DNA of 64,000 nucleotides from Uruburuella suis. GTDB lineage: Bacteria; Pseudomonadota; Gammaproteobacteria; Burkholderiales; Neisseriaceae. Positions within the stretch are counted from its first letter, which is position 1. Each line of letters starts with the position of its first letter. The DNA lies in NCBI RefSeq assembly GCF_004341385.1, contig NZ_SLXE01000012.1:1-64000 (forward strand), written 5' to 3'. The position numbers and the translations under genes were made by a program. The notes below the pieces were generated by a model, which saw only the letters and a list, made by a program, of their open reading frames with translations, was not told the DNA's origin and did not search any database. Shown here in pieces: positions 16,719-24,663 of this stretch.

Positions 16719-16818
16719 TACCAATCTAAAAAAATAACCTGACTGCGTTGTCTCGCCTTGCCGTACTATCTGTACTGTCGCAGGCTTCCGCCTTGTTAGT
16801 TTGCTTTTTTGAAGGGTA
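16719..16818. mobile_element. Family A MITE, 100 bp, opposite orientation
   Basis: TACCAATCTAAAAAAATAACC at the left end and GGGTA at the right, flanked by TTA on both sides (16716-16718, 16819-16821). The core reads CTCGCCTTGCCGTACTATC then TGTACTGTCGCAGGCTTCCG, the reverse of the copies at 7362 and 11280. In this orientation it resembles the interior of the meningococcal Correia repeat. Confidence 0.88.
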
Positions 16819-16908
16819 TTATTGCCAATTCCGCATATTTAATTTATCCAAACCCATCTGCACGCTTGAGCCAAACTTTATCAAGCCCCTTTTTTCTAAG
16901 GAGATGTT

Positions 16909-17275
16909 ATGAAAAAAAACCTCCGCGCTCGCCTTCTTCGCCGCCTTGCTGCTGCCCGCTGCCTTGCCGGCCGCACCTAAAGCCGCCACCCCGCCGGCAT
17001 CGGCGCAAGCGGCCAAAGCCAAAGGCGTGTGGATAGATGTGCGCTCGCCCGAAGAATTCAGCCAAGGCCATTTGCAAGGCGCCATCAATATCCCTGCCGA
17101 CCAAATCGGCGCCAAAATCAGCAGCATCAGCCCCGACAAACAAGCCCCCATCCATCTCTATTGCCGCAGCGGCCGCCGTGCCGAAGCCGCCCTGCAAACC
17201 CTCAAGCAGCTCGGCTACAACAATGTGACCAACCACGGCGGCTATGAAGATTTGCGCAAACAAGGCTTGCGCTAA
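16909..17275 (+). pseudogene. Periplasmic rhodanese, out of frame by one base in an A8 tract
   Basis: AAGGAG is followed by ATG at 16909 and then eight A (16912-16919). As written, the frame from this ATG stops after about 23 codons. With seven A it would read MKKTSALAFFAALLLPAALPA, a perfect signal peptide, straight into an intact rhodanese domain (WIDVRSPEEFSQGHLQGAINIP) with the active-site cysteine in CRSGRR, 121 residues in all. The rest of the gene is undamaged. The tract could be a phase-variable switch in its OFF state, could be rescued by slippage, or could be a sequencing error. Single-domain periplasmic rhodaneses of this kind transfer sulfane sulfur. Confidence 0.8.
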
Positions 17276-17324
17276 GGCTTATTGATCCGGCAATTAAACT
17301 TTGAAATTTAATTGTCGTTTCCAT

Positions 17325-17351
17325 AGGCCGTCTGAAACATTCAGACGGCCT
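17325..17351. terminator. Inverted DUS pair after the rhodanese gene
   Basis: DUS 17325-17336 and complement 17340-17351 with a 3-nt loop. Confidence 0.6.
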
Positions 17352-17422
17352 CAAACACTTAAGCAACCCGGCCTACGGCACTCAGATTTCGTTTTGCCTG
17401 CATAACGTATCGTGCCAAATAA

Positions 17423-17612
17423 TACCAATTCAAAAAAATAATATACAAACAGGCAGCCTGTAGGTCGGATTCTCGAATCCGACACTTGTTCGCAGAACAA
17501 GGCACGCACATTGCTTTGGCCGTTGGCCAAACGTCGGATTCAAGAATCCGACCTACGCGGATGATGCTGCCAAACTGTTTTTATTTTGTAAGGTTATTTT
17601 TTAAAATTGGTA
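17423..17612. mobile_element. Family B MITE, 190 bp
   Basis: Ends TACCAATTCAAAAAA and a decayed TTTTTTAAAATTGGTA, flanked by TAA on both sides (17420-17422, 17613-17615). The core is a palindrome built on GTAGGTCGGATTCTCGAATCC and its complement, with GCTTTGGCC-GTTGGCCAAA inside. An almost identical copy lies inverted at 54128-54317. It shares ends and target-site rule with family A but has a different core. Confidence 0.88.
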
Positions 17613-17754
17613 TAAACCATCGGCGCAATGCATTCAAACCATGGCACACAGCAGCTTGAATGCACCGCCGCCCAAGCGCAAACCCTGCCGCCGCGCTGCC
17701 CAAACCACCCGCTTATCCGCCTTTTCTCTATGCAACATCCACTCAGGAGCCGCC

Positions 17755-18246
17755 ATGAAAACCTTGTTCCGCCCCAGCCTCGCCGCCCTCGCCGCTGCTT
17801 TCACCCTGAGCGCCTGCAGCCACACACCACACCAGCCACCCCAACCGAGAGCCTACGCCGCCATGCCCAGCACCCACACCGTAGTCAGCCGCTATTCTTT
17901 CAACGACACCGTATCCCGTCTGGAAAACGCCATCACCTCACGCGGCATGACCGTGTTTGCCGTAATCGACCACCAAGCCGCCGCCCGCCAAAGCGGCCTT
18001 AACATGCAGCCGGCCAAAGTGATTATCTTCGGCACACCCAAAGCCGGCACGCCGCTGATGGCAAAAGACCCGGCTTTTGCGCTGCAACTGCCGCTGCGCG
18101 TGTTGGTCACGGAAAACGGCGGCCAAGTGCAAGTGGTGTTTAACGACACCCGCGCACTAATCAGCGGCAGCAACATCGGCTATGCCGAAGTGGAAAATAC
18201 CCTGGCCGGCGCCGAAAAACTGATTCGTCACACCGTGAGCGAATAA
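17755..18246 (+). CDS. DUF302 domain lipoprotein
   Basis: 163 residues. The start at 17755 gives a lipoprotein signal (MKTLFRPSLAALAAAFTLSAC) with lipobox LSAC, so the mature protein is lipid-anchored. The rest is a single DUF302 domain: SRLENAITSRGMTVFAVIDHQAAA, then KVIIFGTPKAGTPLM, ALQLPLRVLV. DUF302 proteins are small and of unknown function, often periplasmic. An AGGAG ribosome site precedes the chosen ATG. Confidence 0.9.
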   Translation: MKTLFRPSLAALAAAFTLSACSHTPHQPPQPRAYAAMPSTHTVVSRYSFNDTVSRLENAITSRGMTVFAVIDHQAAARQSGLNMQPAKVIIFGTPKAGTPLMAKDPAFALQLPLRVLVTENGGQVQVVFNDTRALISGSNIGYAEVENTLAGAEKLIRHTVSE

Positions 18247-18257
18247 AGCGGCGCCAA

Positions 18258-18305
18258 TATTAAAAAGGCCGTCTGAAACCATTTTCAGACGGCCTTTTTA
18301 ATATT
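18258..18305. terminator. Convergent terminator with DUS pair
   Basis: The DUS stem (18266-18277/18284-18295) is extended on both sides by AATATTAAAA/TTTTAATATT, giving about 20 bp of stem with a T run on either strand. It serves the DUF302 gene and the convergent sucrose phosphorylase gene. Confidence 0.85.
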
Positions 18306-18318
18306 TGACATCAAACAC

Positions 18319-19767
18319 TTACAGCAATATTTCGCGGCTCACCCCATCAACGGTTTCCACAATTGAAAAGGTTTTCGCTTGCGTGTCGGCCCGCATCACG
18401 GCAGAAGTGCGCTCGGCGGCATTGTGCCAAGTGATTTCCATCTCGTTGGCATCCAACGCTTTCACCGCAAATTCGCCGTCAAACGCGCGGCTTGTGTTGC
18501 GGAATTTCAAAAGATTGAACAGCTGCTGCACCACATCGCGCTGCACTTCGCGCTCGATTTCTGCCAAAGTGTAGTAATGGCGGTTGATGTTGCGGCCTTC
18601 TTTGGTGTGTTCCAGCAATTCGATGTCGTTTTCACCCGCGAGCAGGCCCACATAATAGATTTGCGGAATGCCGGGGGCGAAGCATTGCAGCACGCGCGCG
18701 AGCAGATAGGCTTGGTCGTTGTTGCCCAAGGCCGAATAATAGGTGCAATTGATTTGATAGATATCGAGGTTGTTATACTCGGCGCTGCTGTATTTTTTCT
18801 TCACATTCGCGCCTTGCGCATAGAGTGCTTCGCGGGCGGCTTCTATTTCTTCGTCGCTCATCAAATCTTTCACATCCACCACGCCGATGCCGTCGTGGGT
18901 GTCGAGCGTGGTAAATTGTTTGCGCGGGCAGATTTCCATCCAGTGCACCAATCGGTCGACGCGGCCGCTGAATAAGGTGTGCAACACCAACATCGGCAGC
19001 GCGAAATCATACACATAGTAATCGTGCTCGGCGATTTTGAGCTGAATGGTGTAATGCTCGTGGATTTCGGGCAACACGCTCACATTGTGCGCATCGAGCA
19101 CATCGGTGCATTCTTTCAGGGTTTCCCAAATTTCCGGCTCCACAAAAAAGCAGTTGGTGCCGATTTTTTTGTTGGCATAGGCAAAGGCATCAAGGCGGAT
19201 AATGGATGCGCCCTGCTCCGACAAAAAGGTGAGGTTGTTTTTGATGAATTTTCGGGTGGTGGGCGTGGTCACGTCTAAATCCACCTGCTGCTCATCAAAT
19301 GTGCACCACACTTTTTCCGCGCTGCCATCGGCAAATTCGGCCATGCGGTAAGGTGCGCGCGGTTTGCGTTTGTAGATTAGGTCAACCTGCTCTTCGGTCG
19401 GCTCGCCGTTGGGCCAGAAATCTTTATAGCGGATAAACAGATCGGCATATTCCGAAGCGTCTTTTTTCGCGAGGAAATCTTGGAAATAAGGCGATTGGGC
19501 AGAAATATGGTTCACCATAAAATCAAACATCAAATAATAATCTTTTGCCAGCGCATTCACATCAGCCCAGCTGCCGAATGCGGGATCGACCTTGGTGTAA
19601 TCCATCGGCGCAAAGCCGCGGTCGCCCGATGAGGGGAAAAACGGCAGAATATGCACACCGCCCACCACATCTTTAAGCGGCCCTTGCAACACTTTTTGCA
19701 GATCGTTCAAATTGCTGCCCAGGCTGTCGGCATAGGTAATCAGCATGGCTTGGTTTTTTAACGGCAT
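18319..19767 (-). CDS. Sucrose phosphorylase
   Basis: A GH13-family enzyme of 482 residues, cytosolic, converting sucrose and phosphate to alpha-glucose-1-phosphate and fructose. N-terminal [16 protein letters not shown] and [14 protein letters not shown] are sucrose-phosphorylase signatures. The nucleophile is D193 in IIRLDAFAY, the acid/base is E234 in VLPEIHEHY, and the third aspartate lies in TLDTHDGIG. No signal peptide. No sucrose permease, fructokinase or LacI regulator flanks it. A small palindrome (ATCATCATGATG) lies about 80 nt upstream. Confidence 0.93.
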   Translation of the reverse strand: MPLKNQAMLITYADSLGSNLNDLQKVLQGPLKDVVGGVHILPFFPSSGDRGFAPMDYTKVDPAFGSWADVNALAKDYYLMFDFMVNHISAQSPYFQDFLAKKDASEYADLFIRYKDFWPNGEPTEEQVDLIYKRKPRAPYRMAEFADGSAEKVWCTFDEQQVDLDVTTPTTRKFIKNNLTFLSEQGASIIRLDAFAYANKKIGTNCFFVEPEIWETLKECTDVLDAHNVSVLPEIHEHYTIQLKIAEHDYYVYDFALPMLVLHTLFSGRVDRLVHWMEICPRKQFTTLDTHDGIGVVDVKDLMSDEEIEAAREALYAQGANVKKKYSSAEYNNLDIYQINCTYYSALGNNDQAYLLARVLQCFAPGIPQIYYVGLLAGENDIELLEHTKEGRNINRHYYTLAEIEREVQRDVVQQLFNLLKFRNTSRAFDGEFAVKALDANEMEITWHNAAERTSAVMRADTQAKTFSIVETVDGVSREILL

Positions 19768-20225
19768 GGTTTTTTCCTGTGGTCGGTTTTGGGTTTAAGT
19801 GCGGCAGCACGCGCGTTTGCGCACAGGCTGAGCTATTATCATCATGATGTTTTTAAACGGCATTACTTAAAAGACATCGGTGTCATTTGCATGCATCATA
19901 GCAGCCCTGTGCCATAAGTCAATCACTTGAAATGGCTGAAACACCCTGCCGTTGCGCTTGCTTGATGTAGCGCAAGGTTTGTTATGCATGTGTTAACAAA
20001 AGAAACCGTCTGAACATTTTCAGACGGCCTTTGTGCACACCTTATGATTTCATTGCTGATGCCCACCAAAAAACGAGCCGCGTTGGTTTGCTTGGTAAGC
20101 GTGCTTTTCGAATGAATGCAATTCACCCGAGCCCACATCATGTCGTCTGAAACATTCAAACCAGCTTGCCGCAGCGCACCGCTTTATGCTACCTTTTTCA
20201 GCCTACGCATCCACAAAGAAAACCC
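19768..20225. other. Divergent intergenic region, no gene seen
   Basis: Separates sucrose phosphorylase from the nitronate monooxygenase gene. It holds a DUS pair with one mismatch (about 20004-20032: AACCGTCTGAA/TTCAGACGGCCT), a CATCATGATG palindrome near 19840 and a degenerate DUS (GTCGTCTGAA) near 20142. Short frames here lack codon bias. Confidence 0.5.
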
Positions 20226-21284
20226 ATGAACCCCACCGCAAACCTGTTGCAGCTGCTCGGCTGCCGCCTGCCCGTGATTCAAGCGCCGATGGCCGGCGTG
20301 CAAGGTAGCCGGCTCGCTCTTGCCGCCTGCCGCGCCGGCGCACTCGGCTCGTTGCCGGCCGCCATGCTCACACCCGAAAAACTCTGCGCCGAGCTCGATG
20401 CCCTTCAAGCCGGCACTGATCAGCCTTACAACGTCAACTTTTTTGCCCACCGCCAGCCCGCGCCCGATGCGGCGCAACAAGCGCGCTGGTTGCAGGCATT
20501 GATGCCGTTTTACCGCGAATTCGGCCTCAGCGAACACGATATCGCCACCGGCGGCGGCCGACAGCCATTTAGCCGCGAGCAGGCCGATATCGTGGCAGCC
20601 TACCGCATTCCCGTGGTGAGCTTTCATTTCGGCCTGCCCGAACCTCAGCTGCTCGAGCAGGTGAAAGCCGCCGGCAGCGTGGTGATGTCCAGCGCCACCA
20701 CCGTGGCCGAAGCGCGCTGGCTCGAAGAGCATGGTGCCGACATCATCATCGCCCAAGGCCTCGAAGCCGGCGGCCACCGCGGCATGTTTCTCAACCGCGA
20801 TTTAAACACCCAAGCGGGCACATTCAGCCTGCTGCCGCAAATTTGCGCCGCCGTGCGCGTGCCGGTGGTGGCCACCGGCGGCGTCAGCAACGCCGCCACC
20901 GCGCACGCCGCGCGCCAATTGGGCGCCGCCGGCATCCAAATCGGCACCGCGCTGATGCTCGCCGACGAAGCCGACACCTCCGCCCTGCACCGCGCCGCCC
21001 TGCAAAGCCCGCGCGCCGAACACACTGCGCTCACCAATCTTTTCAGCGGCGGCTATGCGCGCGGCATCGTCAACCGCTTTATGCGCGAAGCCGGCCCCAT
21101 CAGCGCCGCCGCCCCGCCCTTTCCGCTGGCCCAAGCCGCTTCAGCGCCATTGAAAGCCGCCGCCGAAGCGCAAGGCTCGGATGAATTTTCATCGTTGTGG
21201 GCCGGCCAAAACGCCCCCTTGGCACAAAGCGGCAGCACAGCCAACATTATTGAGCAGCTCGCAGCAGGCTTTGCCGCGCCATAA
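20226..21284 (+). CDS. Nitronate monooxygenase (NPD-like FMN enzyme)
   Basis: 352 residues forming one FMN-binding TIM barrel. N-terminal LPVIQAPMAGVQGSRLALAA, the catalytic-site loop GLEAGGHRGMF and the FMN-phosphate segment VVATGGVSNAATAHAARQLGAAGIQIGTALM are all present, so it is class I-like. Such enzymes oxidise toxic alkyl nitronates such as propionate-3-nitronate. The start at 20226 matches the family; upstream residues do not. It runs alone toward tRNA-Glu. Confidence 0.92.
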   Translation: MNPTANLLQLLGCRLPVIQAPMAGVQGSRLALAACRAGALGSLPAAMLTPEKLCAELDALQAGTDQPYNVNFFAHRQPAPDAAQQARWLQALMPFYREFGLSEHDIATGGGRQPFSREQADIVAAYRIPVVSFHFGLPEPQLLEQVKAAGSVVMSSATTVAEARWLEEHGADIIIAQGLEAGGHRGMFLNRDLNTQAGTFSLLPQICAAVRVPVVATGGVSNAATAHAARQLGAAGIQIGTALMLADEADTSALHRAALQSPRAEHTALTNLFSGGYARGIVNRFMREAGPISAAAPPFPLAQAASAPLKAAAEAQGSDEFSSLWAGQNAPLAQSGSTANIIEQLAAGFAAP

Positions 21285-21346
21285 ACCAAACCGACTCAAA
21301 CCGCACCGCACCCGACTATTGCCGCACTATTCCTCCCGCCGCCACA

Positions 21347-21375
21347 TTGACAATAACAGGCGCTTTCGTTATAGT
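21347..21375 (+). promoter_or_regulatory. Strong promoter of tRNA-Glu
   Basis: TTGACA, 17-nt spacer, TATAGT, ending 15 nt before the mature 5' end. A perfect -35 box. Confidence 0.85.
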
Positions 21376-21390
21376 TCGCGATTCGGTTAC

Positions 21391-21466
21391 GCGCCCATCG
21401 TCTAGAGGCCTAGGACACTGCCCTTTCACGGCGGCAACCGGGGTTCGAATCCCCGTGGGCGTGCCA
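21391..21466 (+). tRNA. tRNA-Glu (TTC)
   Basis: 76-nt cloverleaf with acceptor GCGCCCA/TGGGCGT (one G-U pair), anticodon loop CTTTCAC (anticodon TTC), T arm CGGGG-TTCGAAT-CCCCG and encoded CCA. Confidence 0.97.
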
Positions 21467-21473
21467 ACTTGCC

Positions 21474-21506
21474 AAACGCTTTTTACGCTGTGTAAAAAGC
21501 GTTTTT
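21474..21506 (+). terminator. Terminator of tRNA-Glu
   Basis: AAACGCTTTTTAC and its 13-bp complement with a 5-nt loop, followed by TTTTTG. Confidence 0.85.
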
Positions 21507-21591
21507 GCTTATGCAAGTTGCTGTTTCAAACGGCCATGTTCTTCACTTTGGCGCTATAATCCTACTGTTTTATCTTGAAAAGAGACGCATC

Positions 21592-22416
21592 ATGCCGCAT
21601 GTTTTGGTTTTGCAACACCCTGATATTGCTTCTTGCGATTTGTCTGATTTCCCCAAGCTTGTCCCTTATTCCGAGCGCGTGGTGCGCATTGATGTGCCGG
21701 CAGGATTTGTGCTACCCGAGGCAGCCAAGGCCATTTTGGCACGCCAGCAGATTGATTATGCGCTCTTGCCCGACCAATCGTTTGCCGATTTGGGGTTGAT
21801 TGTGAGCGATATGGATTCCACGCTGATTACCATTGAATGTGTGGATGAAATTGCCGCCGGCGTGGGCTTGAAAGCGGAAGTGGCCGAGATTACCGAGCGT
21901 TCGATGCGCGGCGAATTGGATTTCGAACAGTCGCTGCGCCAGCGCGTGGCTTTGCTCAAAGGTTTGCCTGAAGAGGTGTTGCAGAATGTGTATGACAACG
22001 TGCTTTCACTCTCACCCGGCGCGGAATATCTGCTGGCCGAATGCAAGCGCCATGATGTGAAATTTATGTTGGTGTCGGGCGGTTTCACCTTTTTCACCGA
22101 ACGTTTGCAGCAGCAATTGGGGCTGGATTATGCGTTTGCCAATGTGTTGGAAATCGAAGGCGGCGTGCTCACCGGCCGCTTGACAGGCCGCATTATCGAT
22201 GCCCAAGCCAAGGCCGATTTATTGCTGCAACACCGCCACATGCTGGGCTTGCAGCCGCAGCAAGTGCTGGCCATGGGCGATGGTGCCAACGATATTCCGA
22301 TGTTGCGCGCCGCCGGCATAGGCGTGGCTTATCGCGCCAAACCCAAGACGCAGGCTGCGGCCGATGTGTGCATTCAGTTTGGCGGGCTGGAAGCCGTGCG
22401 CGGCTGCTTTCGCTGA
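21592..22416 (+). CDS. serB: Phosphoserine phosphatase
   Basis: 274 residues. SerB hydrolyses phosphoserine, the last step of serine synthesis. The HAD motifs are clear: DMDST with nucleophile D73 and acid D75, MLVSGGFTFF as motif II, and GDGANDIPML as motif III. The N-terminal 65 residues are a short ACT-like extension. The chosen ATG at 21592 has AAGAGA upstream and the frame before it is not conserved. A TATAAT (21555-21560) is a likely -10 box. Confidence 0.95.
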   Translation: MPHVLVLQHPDIASCDLSDFPKLVPYSERVVRIDVPAGFVLPEAAKAILARQQIDYALLPDQSFADLGLIVSDMDSTLITIECVDEIAAGVGLKAEVAEITERSMRGELDFEQSLRQRVALLKGLPEEVLQNVYDNVLSLSPGAEYLLAECKRHDVKFMLVSGGFTFFTERLQQQLGLDYAFANVLEIEGGVLTGRLTGRIIDAQAKADLLLQHRHMLGLQPQQVLAMGDGANDIPMLRAAGIGVAYRAKPKTQAAADVCIQFGGLEAVRGCFR

Positions 22417-22448
22417 GCATCGGCGGATTAAATCAAACCTTATCAAAC

Positions 22449-22474
22449 AGGCCGTCTGAAGCTTCAGACGGCCT
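22449..22474. terminator. Inverted DUS pair between serB and the GST gene
   Basis: CAGGCCGTCTGAA-GC-TTCAGACGGCCTG, a 13-bp stem serving two converging genes. Confidence 0.75.
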
Positions 22475-22495
22475 GTTTTGGTGCATTCAAACCAA

Positions 22496-23110
22496 TCACA
22501 GCAAACCTTGCTGCTTGAGCGCGGCCTGCACACCGGCATCGGCTTCTATGCGCTCGAAAAAGCCCGGCAATGCGCTCATGCCGCTCAAATCGAGCTTGAG
22601 CGCATATGCCCAGCGCAAAATCACATACAGATACACATCGGCAATGGTGCGTTCGCCGGTCAGATAATCTTGCGCGGCCAGCGCACGGTCGGTGCGCGCC
22701 AGCAGCGTGAGCGCTTGTGCGGTGGCAGCCTGGCGCACGGCGTTTTGCACGCTTTCATCTTCGGAAAAACGCGCCGCGCCGAAAATCAGGCTGAAGGCTT
22801 TGTGCAAATCGGCGTTTAAAAATGCCAGCCATTCGCGGGCGCGAGCCACGGCGCGGGCATCGCCGCTGCCGTAGAGCTTGGCCTGCGGATAAACATCGTT
22901 CAGGTAATCGAGAATCGCCACGTTTTGCGTGAGCGTCCAGCTGCCTTCTTGCAGCAGCGGCACTTGGCCGTTGGGGTTGAGGGCAAGATATTCGGGCGAT
23001 TTGATGATGGTGTGGTCGACGGCTTGTGCGTCAAAATCCACACCGATCCATTCCAGCGCGGTGTGCGGCACCAACGAGCAGGCGCCGGGCAGGTAATAGA
23101 GTTTCAACAT
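22496..23110 (-). CDS. Glutathione S-transferase
   Basis: 204 residues. The thioredoxin-like N-terminal domain (1-80) starts MLKLYYLPGACSLVPHTALEW, with the Ser/Cys site of beta/nu-type GSTs (C11, S12), and has NPNGQVPLL as the glutathione cis-proline loop. A helical C-terminal domain follows (YLTGERTIADVYLYVILRWA is the N-capping/folding motif). It probably detoxifies electrophiles; the substrate is unknown. Confidence 0.92.
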   Translation of the reverse strand: MLKLYYLPGACSLVPHTALEWIGVDFDAQAVDHTIIKSPEYLALNPNGQVPLLQEGSWTLTQNVAILDYLNDVYPQAKLYGSGDARAVARAREWLAFLNADLHKAFSLIFGAARFSEDESVQNAVRQAATAQALTLLARTDRALAAQDYLTGERTIADVYLYVILRWAYALKLDLSGMSALPGFFERIEADAGVQAALKQQGLL

Positions 23111-23215
23111 GGCGGTATCCTTTATTCAAGTATTCAAGCAGACAAACATGGTATCAGACGGCCTGCTTATCGTGTTATCAAGCAAGCCCCATTGAATGCT
23201 GTTCAGAAGCAAAAC

Positions 23216-23244
23216 AGGCCGTCTGAATCGCTTTCAGACGGCCT
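23216..23244. terminator. Inverted DUS pair after the Usp gene
   Basis: DUS 23216-23227 and complement 23233-23244, 28 nt past the minus-strand stop. Confidence 0.65.
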
Positions 23245-23272
23245 CTGCTTTTTTCATAGCCCGAAATCGGGC

Positions 23273-23737
23273 TTATTCATCTTCATCTTCGCTGCGGATT
23301 ACCAGCAGCGGCAGATGGCTTTGGCGCATCACGGTTTCGGCAAAGCTGCCCATCAGCAAATGCATCAGGCCGGTGCGGCCGTGGGTGCCGAGCACAAGCA
23401 GATTGGCGCCTTGCTCATCGGCATAATCCACCAGCTCTTGCGCCATTTCGCGTGCGCCTTTGTTGGCCACCAGCAAATGCTTCTGCACATCGGCCACGCC
23501 TAAGTCTTGCGCGGTTTTCACGGCAAAATCCAGCACTTCGTTGCCCTGCGCCACGGCGGCGGCTTCATAGCTTTCGTGTTGCAGAAATTCCGGCGCCAGC
23601 GCCATATATTCGGCGGGATTGGCCACGTTCACCAGCGTAAGCTTGGCGTTGATTGCGCTGGCCAGATCGGCGGCGTGTTTGAGGGCATTGAGCGCAGTGG
23701 CGCTGCCGTCTACCGCAACAACTAAATGTTTGTACAT
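23273..23737 (-). CDS. Universal stress protein
   Basis: 154 residues, one Usp fold. VVAVDGSATALNAL at the start and the ATP-binding GTHGRTGLMHLLMGSFAETVMR near the C-terminus indicate the nucleotide-binding UspA-like subgroup. A well-spaced AAGGAGA ribosome site lies upstream. It sits alone, pointing toward the GST gene. Confidence 0.94.
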   Translation of the reverse strand: MYKHLVVAVDGSATALNALKHAADLASAINAKLTLVNVANPAEYMALAPEFLQHESYEAAAVAQGNEVLDFAVKTAQDLGVADVQKHLLVANKGAREMAQELVDYADEQGANLLVLGTHGRTGLMHLLMGSFAETVMRQSHLPLLVIRSEDEDE

Positions 23738-23886
23738 ATTTTTCTCCTTATTGCTTGAATCAGAATGGGCGGCGGCTGCCGGCCTGTGTGGTGAAAGTGG
23801 GATTCGTTTCAGGCTTGCAGTATAATACGCGTTGGCCGATTTGCCACCCTTTTTTCATTTAATTTTGATTTATCACAAGGCTTGTT

Positions 23887-24663
23887 ATGTCTGCACCTGT
23901 TTGCGCCCCCGGCCGCCGCTTCGGCGGCATCGCCCGTTTATATGGCAACGAAGCTTTGGCACGTTTTGCCGCGGCGCATGTGTGCGTGGTGGGCGTGGGC
24001 GGCGTGGGCTCGTGGGCTGTGGAAGCGCTGGCGCGCTCGGGCATCGGCCGTCTTACGCTGATTGATTTGGACAATATTGCCGAATCGAATGTCAACCGCC
24101 AGTTGCACGCGCTCACCGATGATTTCGGCAAGGCCAAAGTGGCGGCGCTGCACGAGCGCATTGTGCAGATCAACCCGGCTTGCGAAGTGGTGGAAATCGA
24201 AGATTTTGTGAGCGAAGAAAACCTGCCGGCGCTTTTCAGACGGCCTTTTGATTTTGTGATAGACGCCATCGACCAAGTGCGCGTGAAAGCGGCGATGGCC
24301 GATTATTTTGTGCGCCACAAGCAGCCTTTTGTGCTCAGCGGCGGCGCGGGCGGCCAGAAAAATCCGGCGCTGATTCAAAGCGCCGATTTGAGCCGCGTCA
24401 CCCACGACCCTTTATTGGCCAACCTGCGCTACACCTTGCGCAAGCGCTATGGTTTCCCGCGCGACACCCAAGCGAAAATGCGCGTGCCCTGCGTGTATTC
24501 CACCGAAAACATCACCCCGCCGCAAGCCGGCGAGGCCTGCGAAACCGATGCCGCGCCGCAAGGTTTGTCGTGCGCAGGCTACGGCGCCAGCATGCTGGTA
24601 ACGGCTTCATTCGGCCTGCATTGTGCGCAAGCGGCCATCGATCATATCGGCGGCCGGCCATGA
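23887..24663 (+). CDS. tcdA: tRNA threonylcarbamoyladenosine dehydratase
   Basis: 258 residues, E1-like (ThiF/MoeB/HesA) family. TcdA uses ATP to cyclise t6A37 to ct6A in tRNAs. The Rossmann ATP site is VVGVGGVGSW at 35-43, followed by LIDLDNIAESNVNRQ with the conserved Asp and Arg. The RYGFPRDTQAKMRVPCVYSTE segment with the family cysteine marks TcdA rather than MoeB. Its stop overlaps the scpA start (ATGA). Confidence 0.94.
   Translation: MSAPVCAPGRRFGGIARLYGNEALARFAAAHVCVVGVGGVGSWAVEALARSGIGRLTLIDLDNIAESNVNRQLHALTDDFGKAKVAALHERIVQINPACEVVEIEDFVSEENLPALFRRPFDFVIDAIDQVRVKAAMADYFVRHKQPFVLSGGAGGQKNPALIQSADLSRVTHDPLLANLRYTLRKRYGFPRDTQAKMRVPCVYSTENITPPQAGEACETDAAPQGLSCAGYGASMLVTASFGLHCAQAAIDHIGGRP

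Larger units (their letters stand above)
17276..17754. other. Repeat-filled gap before the DUF302 gene
   Basis: Contains a short palindrome with TTGATCCGGCAATTAAA ends (about 17280-17325), a DUS pair (17325-17351) and the 190-bp family B element (17423-17612). No gene is supported before 17755. Confidence 0.6.

Noticed and set aside
19923..20159. 78-codon minus-strand frame upstream of sucrose phosphorylase
   Set aside because: It crosses a DUS pair, lacks a ribosome site and has no family resemblance.
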